From: Entonaema liquescens
Lineage: Eukaryota > Ascomycota > Sordariomycetes > Xylariales > Xylariaceae
Direction of reading: 5' to 3'
Assembly (NCBI GenBank): GCA_902805475.1
Contig: CADCSX010000026.1
Coordinates: forward strand, 1 to 64,000
DNA length: 64,000 nt
In this document: positions 1-11,375 of the stretch, one piece after another
Layout of the letters: each line of letters starts with the position of its first letter
Position numbering within the stretch: the first letter of the stretch is position 1
Notes under the pieces: model-generated
What the model was told of the DNA's origin: nothing
What the model saw: the letters and a program-made list of their open reading frames with translations, nothing else
Databases searched by the model: none
Made by a program: the position numbers and the translations under genes

Positions 1-2980
1 CGTTTCGAGTTTACCTCATCTCGTAAGTGGGTATTTTAAGTGATCCCCATGATTAAAGCGCCTGCTAGGAAAATTCACCATGTCCTTGGTTGCCACGGGA
101 GAAACGTCTCGACAGGGTATTGTAAAGGAGGCGTCTTGTCCAGGGTAGCCCAAGAACCATGAATGCTTATTATTCGAGCTAAGGCCTGAAAACGGGTAAG
201 TGGAGAAATGTAGAAAGTCGAGAATCCCTGCTATGCTTTGGTGCCGTGTTCTACGCAGTAGAGCGGTGGAGACTGACGAAGACATCTCACAAGCAGCGAA
301 TAGGAATGAGCGTTTGATACGGACGATAAAGCTTTATGAAGATGGGAAATCCACATCGAATTTTAAAGCGAAATGAGTCGCCGCGCAAAACAATGATCAT
401 AGACCTCGTGTATTATGAATCTACGTGTAAGTTAGGTAGATTTGTTTACCTACTATCAACTACCACAATTTTAAGGCAGGTTATAGCGATGTAGTACGCC
501 CACCCGAAGGAACATTTAAGATGGCAGTTCGGCTCGAGCCGACAGTGGCTAAAGTGGCGCACATCGTCCTCCGCGAGGATGTAAATATGAGGCGCCTATA
601 CTCCAGAACATCCAAGGAACTCTTTTGGGGGGGTCACTGATCGCTTATGATCTGCCGGCTAGTACTAATCCTTCCATGTTTCGACCCTTGTGCCAGATCT
701 CGGGCCAAGACGTTTCTTATGTGGACATTCGCGGTAATTAAAGCCTTGTGCTACGGATCTACTGGAGGAAATATGAATTATGAGAAACCCCTTTGGAATA
801 TATTATGCTCAAGGGGATACGGTACATAGTACAGATGCTGGGGCCTCTGGATATCGGACGGTGGTGGTGTGGTTGTCCCATAGTGGCCGTTTCAAGCTGT
901 CGACGCACCAATAATAGACGAGAACGACGATAAAATACCACCCTACCCTGCAGATATGAAGCAAGGATACGGATGAAGAGCTGGGGTAGGGATACCCTTC
1001 GCCCGGCGCCATGTTCTCCTAAAGATGTTCTAGCAAATTTCGTAGACAATAGACAACGGAGATAATAATTAATAGCTACTCAGTTTTAAGGTCTATGTTA
1101 TCGCACTCATTACAGCGCAGACGCCTAGAAATCTTTACCCATACCTAAAAGGAGCTTGAATCTACTATTTACTACTTTAAGTCAAAGTCAAGAAGAGGTC
1201 TAGCTCAGGGGCCGCTACACCAAACCCCAGCGCGCTTCATCAATGCCAAGGCAAAAACAAGACTCAGTAGACGCTCCTGTTCGACTCTACCCCTTAAAAT
1301 AGGTCATACATCGAAAAACACCTTCCAATGCTAATGCGTTGGCAGGCTAGCTATTAGTCTCATCACGCTCGAACATCGTGCGAAACCCTTCGTACTATGC
1401 TCGGCGTTTGTTTGTCATCGACGCATCAGCATAGACATAACAGCGGCTAGGGCTGGATTAAAACAGGAGACCATGTTTTGAACTGAAGCATTGAAATACC
1501 GAGGAGCAGAACGTCATAGTCGACACGAGATCGTGGGATTTCCTCCACCGCCGTTTTTTACTTAAAGAGCCCATGCCCAGAAGTTTGAGTTAGAGCTTTG
1601 TTTCCCTCGCTAAACATGTTTTGGTTTACAGGTTCATGAAAAGGCCAAGACAGGACACCAGCCACCTTATCGAGGGAATAAATAGGATGCGACTGCGAGA
1701 TATTGTGCCAAACCTCTCCCATTCAGCGGCACGGAAAGCCAAGCTTTCTTTTTAGACATCGCTCTTCCTCCGCCAGTCAACAGCTAAAGCGTGCGACTTC
1801 AAGATTGACATATTGGTATCCGACAATCGCCTCGCTAAAGGATTAGATAAATGTAAATTTATGGTTAGGCAATCTATCTTGATGGTCGCCGGCGCTTATA
1901 GTTATGTAATTAATTGCCTAGATGTGCTCTTTATAGCTCGAGTAATCTCGCAACATCACGCGCAAAGTGTTGCTTACTACGATGAACCCCTGGATTCTTC
2001 CTTCGCCCTAACCCATGAACACGGGGAAAGGAATGATATGGGGGATTGGAACGAAAATACGAGGACCTCCTAAGGGAGCTCGACACTATAATATCTCTGC
2101 GGAGCCAATATCATGAAAATTTGGGTGCTGAGATCCTATGAGCTTTTTTTAAGCATTCATCTCAACAAGCCTTCGTTCTCGACTCTATAGATCTCAAAAT
2201 ATCACAATACCTGCTGTTTCTGGGGTCGGCTAAAAGCATACTCTTAGGCCAAGGCGAATGATACTAAGAAAAGCTTAAGCATGGGGTACTGAACGGCTGG
2301 GAGCTGGTGAAGTCCCTAATGAGAAGATGAGATAGGGCCCGATATCCCGCACTTCCATGATTAAGAGATAATAACACAAAGTGGTATTAACTAAATCATC
2401 CCATCACGTCGTCGCTGGTGCACTAAGAAGATACACAGACAGCTAGCTCTTTGCAAAGGTTTTAGTATCGCGTTTCGTCAATCCCAGTCGACGACAAGTA
2501 GGAGAGCTTTATCGCACCTCACGGTTTCAGATTCACTCTTCATCTTTCGACATGACGTAGCTACTCTAGTAAATACCAATAACAGCATTATCGATCACAT
2601 CACACTGCAACAACAGACGCGTATGCTGTTTAAGTATATATAAGACTACTTTCCCGCGTCATCAGATTCATGGTTTCTGGTGTCAGTATTCACGTATGAT
2701 AGTTCAGACGAACTTCTAACATCCGAGGTAAGAAACAATTGTAGAGATGCTAGGGCGACATGTCCTGTTTACTCTCTAACTTGGCAGTCGACCATGAAAG
2801 TTACCTAGGTACCTACCTAATAATACTAGGTATTTCTCCCGTGCCCGAATAGCCAGCCAAGATGACGGTTGATACGACGTGACTAAGAACAAGATGTCAA
2901 TATTGACTAGCAGGTAGATATAAACTTGACTTGCTCTCAACTAACTCTTGGAATAATTAATTAGCAAGATTCTTAAGTGG

Positions 2981-3706
2981 TTATTCGAATAATGTTATGT
3001 TATGGTAGCTTCTCATCATTACATAGCAGTCCAAACTGATTTCTGGTGAATTTCAATGAGGGTTAGGAATTTCCGAGTGTTGATTATGAGAAGTTAAAAG
3101 GTGGTTGAGGTCCGGCATACGCACACCAGTTCAAAGTTGATAGGCTTAATGAATACAACGACGTATTATAGCTTTGGATCCATAGAACGCTTTTATTGTT
3201 TTACTGCGTACTGTTAATATCGCAGGTTCATGTGATATAAGTTAGATGTAGTCAATCACCCAACTTGACATTAATGGGCTATGGGTCTCCAGATTTGGAT
3301 ATTAAAATGTAACCTTATAGGTAGCATAATATTTGGGGCGAGAACCATTGTGATCTAAACTTTATAGGACTATCTCTTCTCGATTAAATTTTCACTATGA
3401 TATATCATAAAGTCATGAAGTCGTTGTAAAGATTTTTCTACCATATTTAGATCACATTACTAAGGACCATGGGACATTACTAAGAGTGCCTAAGTCTTAA
3501 ACCCAATAAATCAAATAACTTTATCGATGCCGTCCCTCGGATGATTGAACGCTGACCATCATATAAGCACCACAGCTGAGCCGGGAATTATCAGTCAGTT
3601 GAGTTTCTTGGCATCCTTCTACATCGTATTAGAGGCTGGTAACGACATTATAAATCTAAATTGTAAGAGCCAGAAAATATGCTCTTTTCGTGGGTTATTC
3701 GAATAA
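2981..3706. repeat. pair of 12-bp palindromes plus a nested 11-bp inverted repeat
   Basis: The palindrome TTATTCGAATAA occurs at 2981-2992 and again at 3695-3706. Between the copies, TGTGATCTAAA at 3349-3359 is repeated in inverse orientation at 3446-3456. I see no coding remnant between them. These could be chance A/T-rich palindromes or the worn ends of an old element. Confidence 0.4.
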
Positions 3707-4233
3707 CATCGTCTTTTAGGGCTGACATCGAAATGACACATTGAACCACCATCCTTGAAGATGGTTCACATGATAACTTCTTTCCATAGTATATCATAGG
3801 TTTTCCTCCTTATTTAGTCGTTCTATGTAAGACAATTTTACCTAAGTGCGGAAAGCCGTCCTCACCTTACGAGTCCTACTATTGGCTACCCACCATGCTG
3901 AGCTCATCAATAAACAGTCAGACTATAGTACAGCAGAGTTGCGATGAAGCTGGAAATAAACATCTACAAAGCCTCATTCTAGAACTTGGGAAATGGAACC
4001 ATGCAAGGCGTTACTGAGGATGGCGGCAGCGAAGCGAGCCGTTCAATGGGATATCATCCTGTTAGCCTAAGTCGATACTATTAGCTATTAGTAACCACAA
4101 TCTAGTCATCACAGCTCTTCCGCCTCTATCTCCATCATGGCGTATGATCTCTCGTGATGCTACCTTCGCATCACATCAGAGACTACCTATGGGGTGGTTT
4201 AGAGTCCCTGGACCATGAAGACTTCACGCGGGC

Positions 4234-4240
4234 TATAAAA
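4234..4240 (+). promoter_or_regulatory. TATA box of the GH16 gene
   Basis: TATAAAA lies 114 bases before the GH16 start codon and is followed by a C/A-rich leader with no ATG before 4354. This supports 4354 as the true start, and so supports a protein without a signal peptide. Confidence 0.5.
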
Positions 4241-4353
4241 GAGAGCTGAGCCTCCATCAAGTTGTATCCAGTTCACTACAGATCACCTCGCTCCAGACCA
4301 AACATCAATAGCCTCATACAACTAGCTAATCCTTATACTCAAAGACTCTCATA

Positions 4354-5302
4354 ATGTCTCCTCCTCCAGCTGAATCCGGCTACAGCCTCATCTGGTCCGA
4401 CAACTTCGAGGGCTCAGCAGGATCTCTCCCCAACCAAGGCAAATGGAAAATTGTCTCGGCAGGTCCCAACCAGGGCAACCAAGAGGTGCAGCATTACACC
4501 ACGAGCACGGCCAACTCTTCCGTTAACGGCTCCGGAGTCCTGCACATCACCCCTCGTCATGACAACGGGCAATGGACTTCTGCCCGTCTCGAGGGCCAGG
4601 AGGCCTTCAACTGCCCTGACGGCCACCGCTTGCTGCTACAGGCCGAGCTGCGCTCCGGTACATTCCCAGCGAACCAGCAGTCGGGTATCTGGCCGGCGTT
4701 CTGGGCGCTTGGGAACGATATCCGGAACGGGAAGGGTGTGAGTTGGCCGCAGTGCGGCGAGTGGGATAGTAAGTGGACAAGTCCCATTATTATACTGTTA
4801 GAAAATGTCGTACGGAATACCAGTCTTAACTCATTCTTCCAGTCTTCGAAAATGCCCACGGCAACGACTGGTCCCTCGCAACCCTGCACTACGGACGGGG
4901 CGGCCAAGACCACCTGAGCAAGGGCAGCGGCCAGGAGCACTTCCAGGTCGAGTCCTTCCACACGTGGGCCATCAAGGTCAACCGCGGACCTAGCAACTGG
5001 CAAGACGAGACCCTGGAATGGTATCTTGACGGAAACAAGTTCTTCCAGATCAAGGGTAGCGATGTAGGGGACGGTGAGCTCTGGGGTCGTGTAGCTCACA
5101 AGAGCTTCTTCCCTATCCTTAATGTTGCTGTCGGTAGCAACTTCCCTGGTAAGTGGCCATGGATGATCTACTAGTGACTCTTTGGAAGGCTGGATGAAAG
5201 TACTAATGTCGATATAGGGGTGGTCAGCCCGATGGCAACACGACTACCGGCCTTGGCAGCGGCCTCCAGGTCAAGTATGTTGCCGCATACAGGAGCAACT
5301 AG
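4354..5302 (+). CDS. GH16 family endo-beta-1,3(4)-glucanase-like protein, 3 exons, possible frameshift
   Basis: Probable glycoside hydrolase family 16 enzyme that cleaves internal beta-1,3 or mixed-linkage glucan. Exons are 4354-4768, 4843-5148 and 5218 onward. The first splice joins GEWD to IFEN, making the catalytic motif E-x-D-x-x-E (residues EWDIFE, near residue 136); the sandwich-fold segments SGIWPAFWALG and FPILNVAVGSNFPG flank it. Length is about 265 residues, normal for a single GH16 domain. There is no signal peptide: the protein starts MSPPPAESGYSLIW and the TATA box is close upstream, so it may act inside the cell. The last exon is odd. After the canonical intron the annotated phase reads through unrelated residues to a stop at 5361-5363, while the family-like ending (GGQPDGNTTTGLG to a stop at 5300-5302) is one base out of phase. 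One missing G in the G run at 5217-5220 would explain this. Family call is firm; C-terminus is uncertain. Confidence 0.8.
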
Positions 5303-5608
5303 AATAAACTCACGGCGACATGAAATATCCGTAGATATTGGAAATTCTCGTTCAGGAGTGTAGTTTTGTAGTAGGATCAAGTTTGCGCACTTTTGGGAAA
5401 GATCTACAGGGGTTTTCATAGACCACATTTCATTTATAGTCATCCTTATCATCATCTCATGATATGTACATTATCATAACCCAGCTAACTATATATATCA
5501 TCTTGAGCTTTGTCCCTAGTATCATACATGTTAAAGAATGAGGTTCTGATGTCTTAAAGGAGCGAACGTTTGTCATATCGTTGCTGTCAGTGTAAGATGG
5601 TGCCTCAT
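5303..5608. other. convergent 3' intergenic space
   Basis: This short space lies between the converging GH16 and reductase genes. I see only A/T-rich 3'-end sequence and no gene. If the GH16 frame is read as given, its stop falls at 5361-5363. Confidence 0.6.
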
Positions 5609-6748
5609 TCACTGGACTCCTTCCGTCTCGGCAATTCGGAAGACGTATTTTATACCGTTGGCCTTACCGGCTTTTAGGTTCTCCAATGCTTCTTGAATAC
5701 CCCCAAGGCCTCCCGGTACGACTACCTGCGGCTGCGGCTTGAACCAGCCCTCCTGCAAGCCTCTTCCGAGGTATCGGAAGTACACGAAACCAAAGTCCTT
5801 TTCATCTGAATGTACTGAGCCCACGGAGGTGAGGGAGTGCGATATGCCGGCGGGGAACTCGTGGTTCTGCGGAGGAAGCACAGTTGTGATCTTGGAGCCC
5901 TCAGCAAGGACCTTGCTCAGATTGACATAGCTGTTATGCTCTGATATCGCATCGTATGCGTACAAAAGTTTAGATCCGCCGGCAGCCTTCTTTAGCGCTT
6001 CAACGACGGCATCATCTCCTTCGCGGTAGTCGATAATAACATCCCCCTTGCTACGGTCGATCAGAGTCTCCACGTGGGCCTGAGATTTTCCAGCTACGCA
6101 GATGAGAGGATGGATATTGCTCTTTTGAGCGAGCTGAATTGCGTAAGCACCGACGGCAGACGCAGCCCCGTAAATAACAAGGGGTGTGGGCTCAGTTGCC
6201 GGTGTCCACGGCTGTGGGAGGCCGAGATGGATGTAGAGCCCGATTGCCGATGTCATGGCTGCTAACGGGATTGCAGCGGCCTCTAATAAGTTTGGTTTTG
6301 TTAGCATACCACGAATAGACGAGTCTCATTTATGCCCACTACCGATTCATACCTTCAAATGTTGTCTTCTGCGGAATATGGAAAGTGGTGTGCTGCCAAG
6401 CGATCGCATACTCTGCATAGGATCCATGAGGGGTCATAATTTGATGGTATGCAGCAACACGGTCGCCAGGTTTGAACTCGGTCACATTAGGACCGACTTC
6501 GTGAACGATACCAGCAATATCGTCGCCCTGGTTTATGGTGACATTACGCCAGGTTGGAACTTTCCAGTCTTTAGGATTAGATCCGCTCACCACGACCTTG
6601 ATAAGTACCTGGTCGGTCTCGGGCTTGGGGATAGGCGAGTCGATGATCTCGACCTTGGGTCCTAGGTGATGTTTAGTTTTACTCGAAGGGGCAATGCTTA
6701 GGATATGGTGGTTTATTGCTCACCTGGAGCTACGAGGGCTTCCTTCAT
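5609..6748 (-). CDS. medium-chain dehydrogenase/reductase (zinc-binding ADH-like / quinone or trans-enoyl reductase type), 3 exons
   Basis: NAD(P)H-dependent oxidoreductase of the medium-chain superfamily, subgroup of quinone oxidoreductases and fungal trans-enoyl reductases. Exons on the minus strand are 6748-6724 (25 bases, MKEALVAP), 6661-6353 and 6282-5609, giving about 335 residues. The N-terminal GroES-like domain contains SGSNPKDWK, INQGDDIAGIVHEVGPNV and FKPGDRVAAYH. The C-terminal Rossmann domain has LVIYGAASAVGAYAIQLA, the nucleotide-binding AAxxVGxxxxQLA pattern, and later YDAIS. The cysteine/histidine zinc ligands of true alcohol dehydrogenases are not seen, which favours a zinc-free reductase. 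It diverges from the SDR gene at 7683 across 934 bases. Stand-alone fungal members have varied substrates, so the reaction is not predicted. Confidence 0.82.
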
Positions 6749-7682
6749 TGTGAATATAAGGTTCTTGAAATTCTCTTGCGTGTAGGAGAACTATGGAATT
6801 AAGCGCCGGCGATATTGTTGTTATTTAGTATCATGATTCTTCAACTAAGTACCGGACTTATAGGTATCCCAAGCTACCCTATTATAGTACAGCGGGGTTC
6901 GTAGTGGAATGTATTTATAAGCATCGGTCGATCCGGATAATGTTCAGTGCAAGACAAGCCATTCTATCGGCTTCTGGCTTTACAATGGTGATACGACTTA
7001 CAAGCGGGGCTTCGGGGTTGTGCTAAAGAAGCTTCCATCTATTATCTATATTGATTATATCAATCGCCCTTTCAATTACGTCATTATGGCTGGATCATGG
7101 AGCTGTAGTAGTGTACCTCCTTGCCTACAGCGACTAAGCTCTTAGTGAATACACGTATTGATTTCTCCATCATAGGTTGAACTAATAAGTGGGCATACAA
7201 AGGTGACTTAAAGAAAGGTCACCTAGGTGAGCAAGATGAGAGCCGTGTTAACCAATCAGACCCGAATGTCATAGTTTATTACATACTACATAGGGCTTGG
7301 GTCTATTTTACCCCCTTACTAACGCTATTTGGGTTCTTGGGAGATACTTGGCCAGATACTTGGCCAGATACTTGGTCAAGTTCTAAAGGGCGTCTTTAGA
7401 ACGAACGTTAACTTCATTTGTAATCAAGTATACCTACCTATATCCTATATACAGAAAGTTTCATTCAGGGGGACTCTAGGGTAGACGGTATACTCAACCA
7501 GTTAAAAGTATTCAGGAATTTTAGTTCTATTAAAGACTCTGGTATATGATATATGACACGCATTTGTGGAGAGGTACAGTAGGATCGCGACAGGGGTTCG
7601 CATACACTACGAACTTACACGTAGTCACACATGAATAGCTGAGTTTTAAGAGTTACTTGAATTGAATAAACATTCATCACTC
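6749..7682. other. divergent intergenic region between reductase and SDR genes
   Basis: A/T-rich promoter region shared by the divergent reductase and short-chain dehydrogenase genes. It contains a 12-bp tandem repeat (7342-7377) and no supported gene. Co-regulation of the two oxidoreductases is possible but not shown. Confidence 0.5.
7342..7377. repeat. 12-bp tandem repeat, three copies
   Basis: Unit AGATACTTGGCC occurs at 7342-7353 and 7354-7365, and as AGATACTTGGTC at 7366-7377. It lies in the divergent promoter region of the two oxidoreductase genes. Confidence 0.9.
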
Positions 7683-8726
7683 ATGTTCATCATGTCGAGC
7701 TCACTATTGAATCTTTTACGACAATTCTACCCGCCTGCGCCTACCTTCACTGAGAAGGATATCGCGGCAGGGAGCTTGGTGGGCAAGGTATTCATAATCA
7801 CCGGTGCCAACTCAGGTAAATCGTAAAGAATATGGTTGATGTCCGAGACTGGATATGCTAATTCATCTATAGGTTGTGGCCTAGAGTTGGTGAAAATCCT
7901 CTACCCAACCGGTGCGACAATATATCTGGCTAGCCGCTCACTTGAAAAGATTCACAATGCCATTGCGCAGGTATCTTCCACCTCGCCAGCACCAGCAACC
8001 CCTGCTACACTCAAGGCTCTCCACCTAGACCTATCAGACCTTACCACCGTCAAGCTCGCTGCCGCGTCGTTCGCTGCACAAGAGACGCGCCTCGACATCC
8101 TCTGGCACAACGCCGGCTTCGGCCATCCACCCGGCAGCACGACGAAGCAGGGCCTAGAAGCCCACACTGGCGCCCACTGCGTAGCCCCGCTACTCTTCAC
8201 CCAAGAGCTTCTTCCCCAGCTCCAAGCGGCCGCGAAGTCTGCGCCTAAGGATAGCGTCCGTGTTGTATGGACTGGCTCCGTGCGCATCGACATAGACAGT
8301 CATACCGGCGGCGTCGACTTCGCACGTATCGAAAAACCCACTACCAACCAAGGCCAGGACTACGCCGCATCCAAAGCCGGGAACTACTTCCTGGCGGTCG
8401 AGGGAGCCAAGCGCTGGGGCAAGTACGGGATCATCAGCGTGTGCGAGAACCCGGGTAACTTGGACACGCCGATCTGGGTGGGCACGAGCTGGTGGATTGT
8501 AGTGCTTTTCAGGATCTTTCTTTTGTACCCGCCGAAATACGGTGCGTACACGATGCTCTACGCTGGGTTTTCTTCAGAGGTAAACGAAAGCACTAATGGA
8601 GCGTATATCTGGCCCTGGGGAAGGATTTCATCTGTTGGACGGAGTGATGTGTTGCAGGCGGTAGCCGATGGCAAAGCGACGGAGTTTTGGGACTGGTGCG
8701 AGAAGAAATGGAAGCAATATGTCTAA
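7683..8726 (+). CDS. short-chain dehydrogenase/reductase, retinol-dehydrogenase-like, 2 exons
   Basis: NAD(P)-dependent oxidoreductase of the classical SDR superfamily, in the fungal group usually labelled retinol dehydrogenase-like. Exon 1 ends at 7815 in ITGANSG and exon 2 starts at 7873 with CGLELVK, so the splice rebuilds the TGxxxGxG cofactor motif (TGANSGCG). Further motifs are the NAG of LWHNAGFG, the catalytic serine region VVWTGSVRID and the YxxxK pair in YAASKAG. A hydrophobic C-terminal stretch, WWIVVLFRIFLLYP, suggests membrane association. Two in-frame ATGs exist, 7683 (MFIM..) and 7692 (MSSSLLNLL..); about 325-328 residues result. The substrate is unknown; many fungal homologues are auxiliary enzymes of secondary metabolism or lipid metabolism. 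Confidence 0.85.
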
Positions 8727-9079
8727 GATCGAAAAGTACCTGAGGTATCTGCCTTATTCAAAAATGCGCACACGAAGTTAGATATGCATGCGCGCCTGTT
8801 GCGATATGTCGTATATCTACACACTTACATGAAAAGGGGGCAATACATACGGGCAAGTCAGTTACCAAGAATATATTATCTAGCAAGCAAGCAAAAACAC
8901 TTTGAACGACCTCTAGTGGCTTGATATTGACGGCAATATCTGCTTTGGAGTCCTGATATGCATTGAGTACTGACATCATAAAATTATATTAGATCTCATT
9001 GTGTCCAAATACAATTTCTTCGGCACGACCCCTTTTGACCAAACCCGTGCATCATTATAATCCTCCAATCGACCCTGTA
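8727..9079. other. convergent 3' intergenic space
   Basis: This space lies between the 3' ends of the SDR gene and the DUF8021-like gene. I see no supported gene or repeat. Confidence 0.6.
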
Positions 9080-9979
9080 TTAGTATCCTCGCATAGAAAA
9101 CCTAGGCCTCTCAAAAGTGCGCAGTTTTCTAATCCTCGAAGTAGGCGGGATCGTGCCATTGAACCCACACCCAGCCTCCACGCACGACGAAACGGTATGG
9201 ATATATCGGATCTTGCCGGACTCGACCCTAAACAGGTGGCTATCCGGCATCGGCTTCTGGCCCTGCGACCTGTCTAGGCCAGGGAAGCCGAGGTAAATAT
9301 CGACGACACCAAGGACCTCGTCCACGACGTACCGGCGGTTGGTAACTACGAGCGTGGACGGCAGGCCTGCGAGCGTACACGAGTCGCCGGTCATGTTGAG
9401 CGGTGCCGTGGATGCGCCGCCTTCGAGTCGGGAGCAGGGAATGCCGAATGGCACGGTTACGTTCTCGTTCTTGAACCTTTCAAAGTAAGCATCACCGGCT
9501 GCTTGGATGACCTCGCGGCTGTCTCGCTTGTCTTCTGGGATAGGGTCCCAGTTCTCCTGCGAGTTCCAATACAGATATCCAGTAGCATTGAAGGCCCAGT
9601 CACCAGCATCCGTTACTATCGATTCGATCAACGAGATCTTGCTGTCGTTGTTGAAGAGTATGCGCGTTCCGATGACATACTGGTGTGGGTTGCTCGCAGC
9701 GATGATCTCGGTGAAGGTCGCGCAGTTGACGGTGTCGTGGATGCTGCGATTATGGTCTATCTTGATAGCTTCTGTTAAAACGCCTTCGTTGATGGATTTG
9801 GGAATCTCATTCTCGGTGTAAGTGACATTAGGAGCCGCCAGAGCCGCCACGTCGCTGCTAGACCCGGCCGCTTGAGCTGCAACATACTTGCTAGTGGCCC
9901 CTATGAGGAAGTCTCTTGTGCATTCGGCCGACGCCGATGCAGAGAATAAGAGCCCCCCTAAAAGAATAGAGGCGGCCAT
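9080..9979 (-). CDS. secreted DUF8021-like protein
   Basis: Intronless gene of about 299 residues. I chose the start at 9979 because MAASILLGGLLFSASASA is a clear signal peptide, cleaved before ECTRDFL; the open frame reaches upstream to 10048 with a poorer N-terminus. The mature protein matches the pattern I know from fungal secreted DUF8021 proteins: C-x2-DFL..YVAAQAAG, then TYTEN, IDHNRSIHDTVNCATFTE and YVIGTRI. It has N-glycosylation sequons (NVT, NAT, NMT, NGT) and a Cys-rich tail segment, SSCVEAGCGFNG. The molecular role of this family is not known to me. It converges with the SDR gene. The signal peptide is strong evidence of secretion; the family assignment rests on recollection of the pattern. 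Confidence 0.75.
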   Translation of the reverse strand: MAASILLGGLLFSASASAECTRDFLIGATSKYVAAQAAGSSSDVAALAAPNVTYTENEIPKSINEGVLTEAIKIDHNRSIHDTVNCATFTEIIAASNPHQYVIGTRILFNNDSKISLIESIVTDAGDWAFNATGYLYWNSQENWDPIPEDKRDSREVIQAAGDAYFERFKNENVTVPFGIPCSRLEGGASTAPLNMTGDSCTLAGLPSTLVVTNRRYVVDEVLGVVDIYLGFPGLDRSQGQKPMPDSHLFRVESGKIRYIHTVSSCVEAGCGFNGTIPPTSRIRKLRTFERPRFSMRGY

Positions 9980-11375
9980 GTTCCGAATATACTCCTTGGA
10001 CAATAAGTAATCGGTGTAAAGAACTATGCTATCTGTAATCAATGACAACGGCCGAATATGCCCGGATCGCGCATCCTGTAGAGTGGAAATAGCAAATACT
10101 ATATACCCTTATAAGTAGCGGACTTGCTATACCAACCTACCTAGGTAGGTAGGTAGCTTCACGGAGAGCTCTCGTCGTCCAGGGACCGCTAAAACAGCCT
10201 ATTATGCCATGCCTATCCTAAACTCCCCAATCCTGCCACTGCAACTTGAAGCCAAAGAAATTGAACCAACCAGTCAACTTGGAGGACGAGCCAAGTCAAT
10301 AATAAAAATATATTACAGTAGCAATCATCGAAGCTGCACAATCCCACCCCCCTGAGGCTCCGCCAGCCGTCAATGGGTAATACACATGGCCACCCGATAA
10401 ATTGCATGCAAGTAAATCTCTCGGCAATTAAGGAATCGTGGGGTATATCGTATACAATCTACTCTATTCGACACCAAAGTGAGGAGTCGGACGAAATTTT
10501 TATATAAAAATTGGCGAGCGTCTACGTATGTCTGCGGTTCTAGACTAGGTTAGAGTATCAGGAGAGTCTGCAAGACGTAGCCGAATACCTCAAATTGAAT
10601 GCTAATAATAGATGGCACCTACTTTACACCACTTAAGATATTGGCCACTGATGATCACATTATATCATAATTCCTAGATCATCCTGGCGCGGCCAAGGTT
10701 AGCTGAAGGATACTAGGAAAGGGGGTTAGGCTTGCCCTTTCGACTTGCACTCTACGTCAAATGCTACGAGTGACAAGAGACATGCAGTTACATCTATTAG
10801 CTGTAGTAGTCGAGTAGGAACTCGGACGGGATCTATGCTATTGGCAGTTGAAAAATAATGCCTGGGAGTCATTGACGTATGAGTTAAGTGCCTACCTAGG
10901 TAGCTACTTAGTTCAGGTATATCGAGGGTTCCGAACGAAACAGGTTGCTAAATATTAAATTATATCAGCCTAGTCCAGCACTAGGGCCATTTAAGTCGCC
11001 TGTTCAAGGAGCTTAAGGTACCTACAATTATGACACATATGTATCATTCAGACTACGTTGATAGATGCCTCTCATCGTCACTAAGATGGAAGATTCATAA
11101 AATGCCGCCTGGTATGGGATGGGACTTCAAGAACAAGCACATTACGAAATCGGTAGTTTAATCCGTATTTGCTTATGCGTACACGTTTTTGAGAACACTA
11201 CCATAAGCTACCTATGCATCAAGTGTGCAGCGAGTATCAAGGTTAGTGAATACCTCCTAATATATCTCCTAGGTAGGTCCACTTCCCGTAGCCGCTGGTC
11301 GAGTGCAAATTAGATCTAGGGCGAGCATGAAACGCCCCGTCAACTTATTTGTACACTCATCACTCACATATCCTC
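9980..11375. other. intergenic region with CCTAGG palindromes
   Basis: The stretch is A/T-rich and has no gene I can support. It carries three copies of a palindromic CTACCTAGGTAG-like motif, at about 10136-10157, 10891-10902 and 11267-11278. Frames at 11119-11313 and 11303-11540 look like chance, the latter being antisense to the acidic tail of the next gene. Confidence 0.5.

Larger units (their letters stand above)
1..4353. other. gene-poor intergenic region
   Basis: No reading frame here has recognisable protein similarity, a signal peptide or a convincing splice pattern. The longest frames (86-96 codons) overlap one another on both strands, as expected of chance. The stretch holds short palindromes and inverted repeats, listed separately, and ends in the GH16 promoter. 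A gene whose body lies left of base 1 cannot be excluded. Confidence 0.6.

Noticed and set aside
16..285. 89-codon minus-strand frame at the left edge (MSSSVSTALLRRTRHQSIAG..)
   Set aside because: No recognisable family, no usable donor before its stop, and base composition like the surrounding non-coding DNA. It could only be judged with sequence to the left.
1813..2073. 86-codon plus-strand frame
   Set aside because: It begins at a non-ATG codon, has no similarity I recognise and no splice or promoter context.
4557..5099. 180-codon minus-strand frame
   Set aside because: It is the antisense shadow of the GH16 exons, which carry clear catalytic motifs, and it spans their intron.
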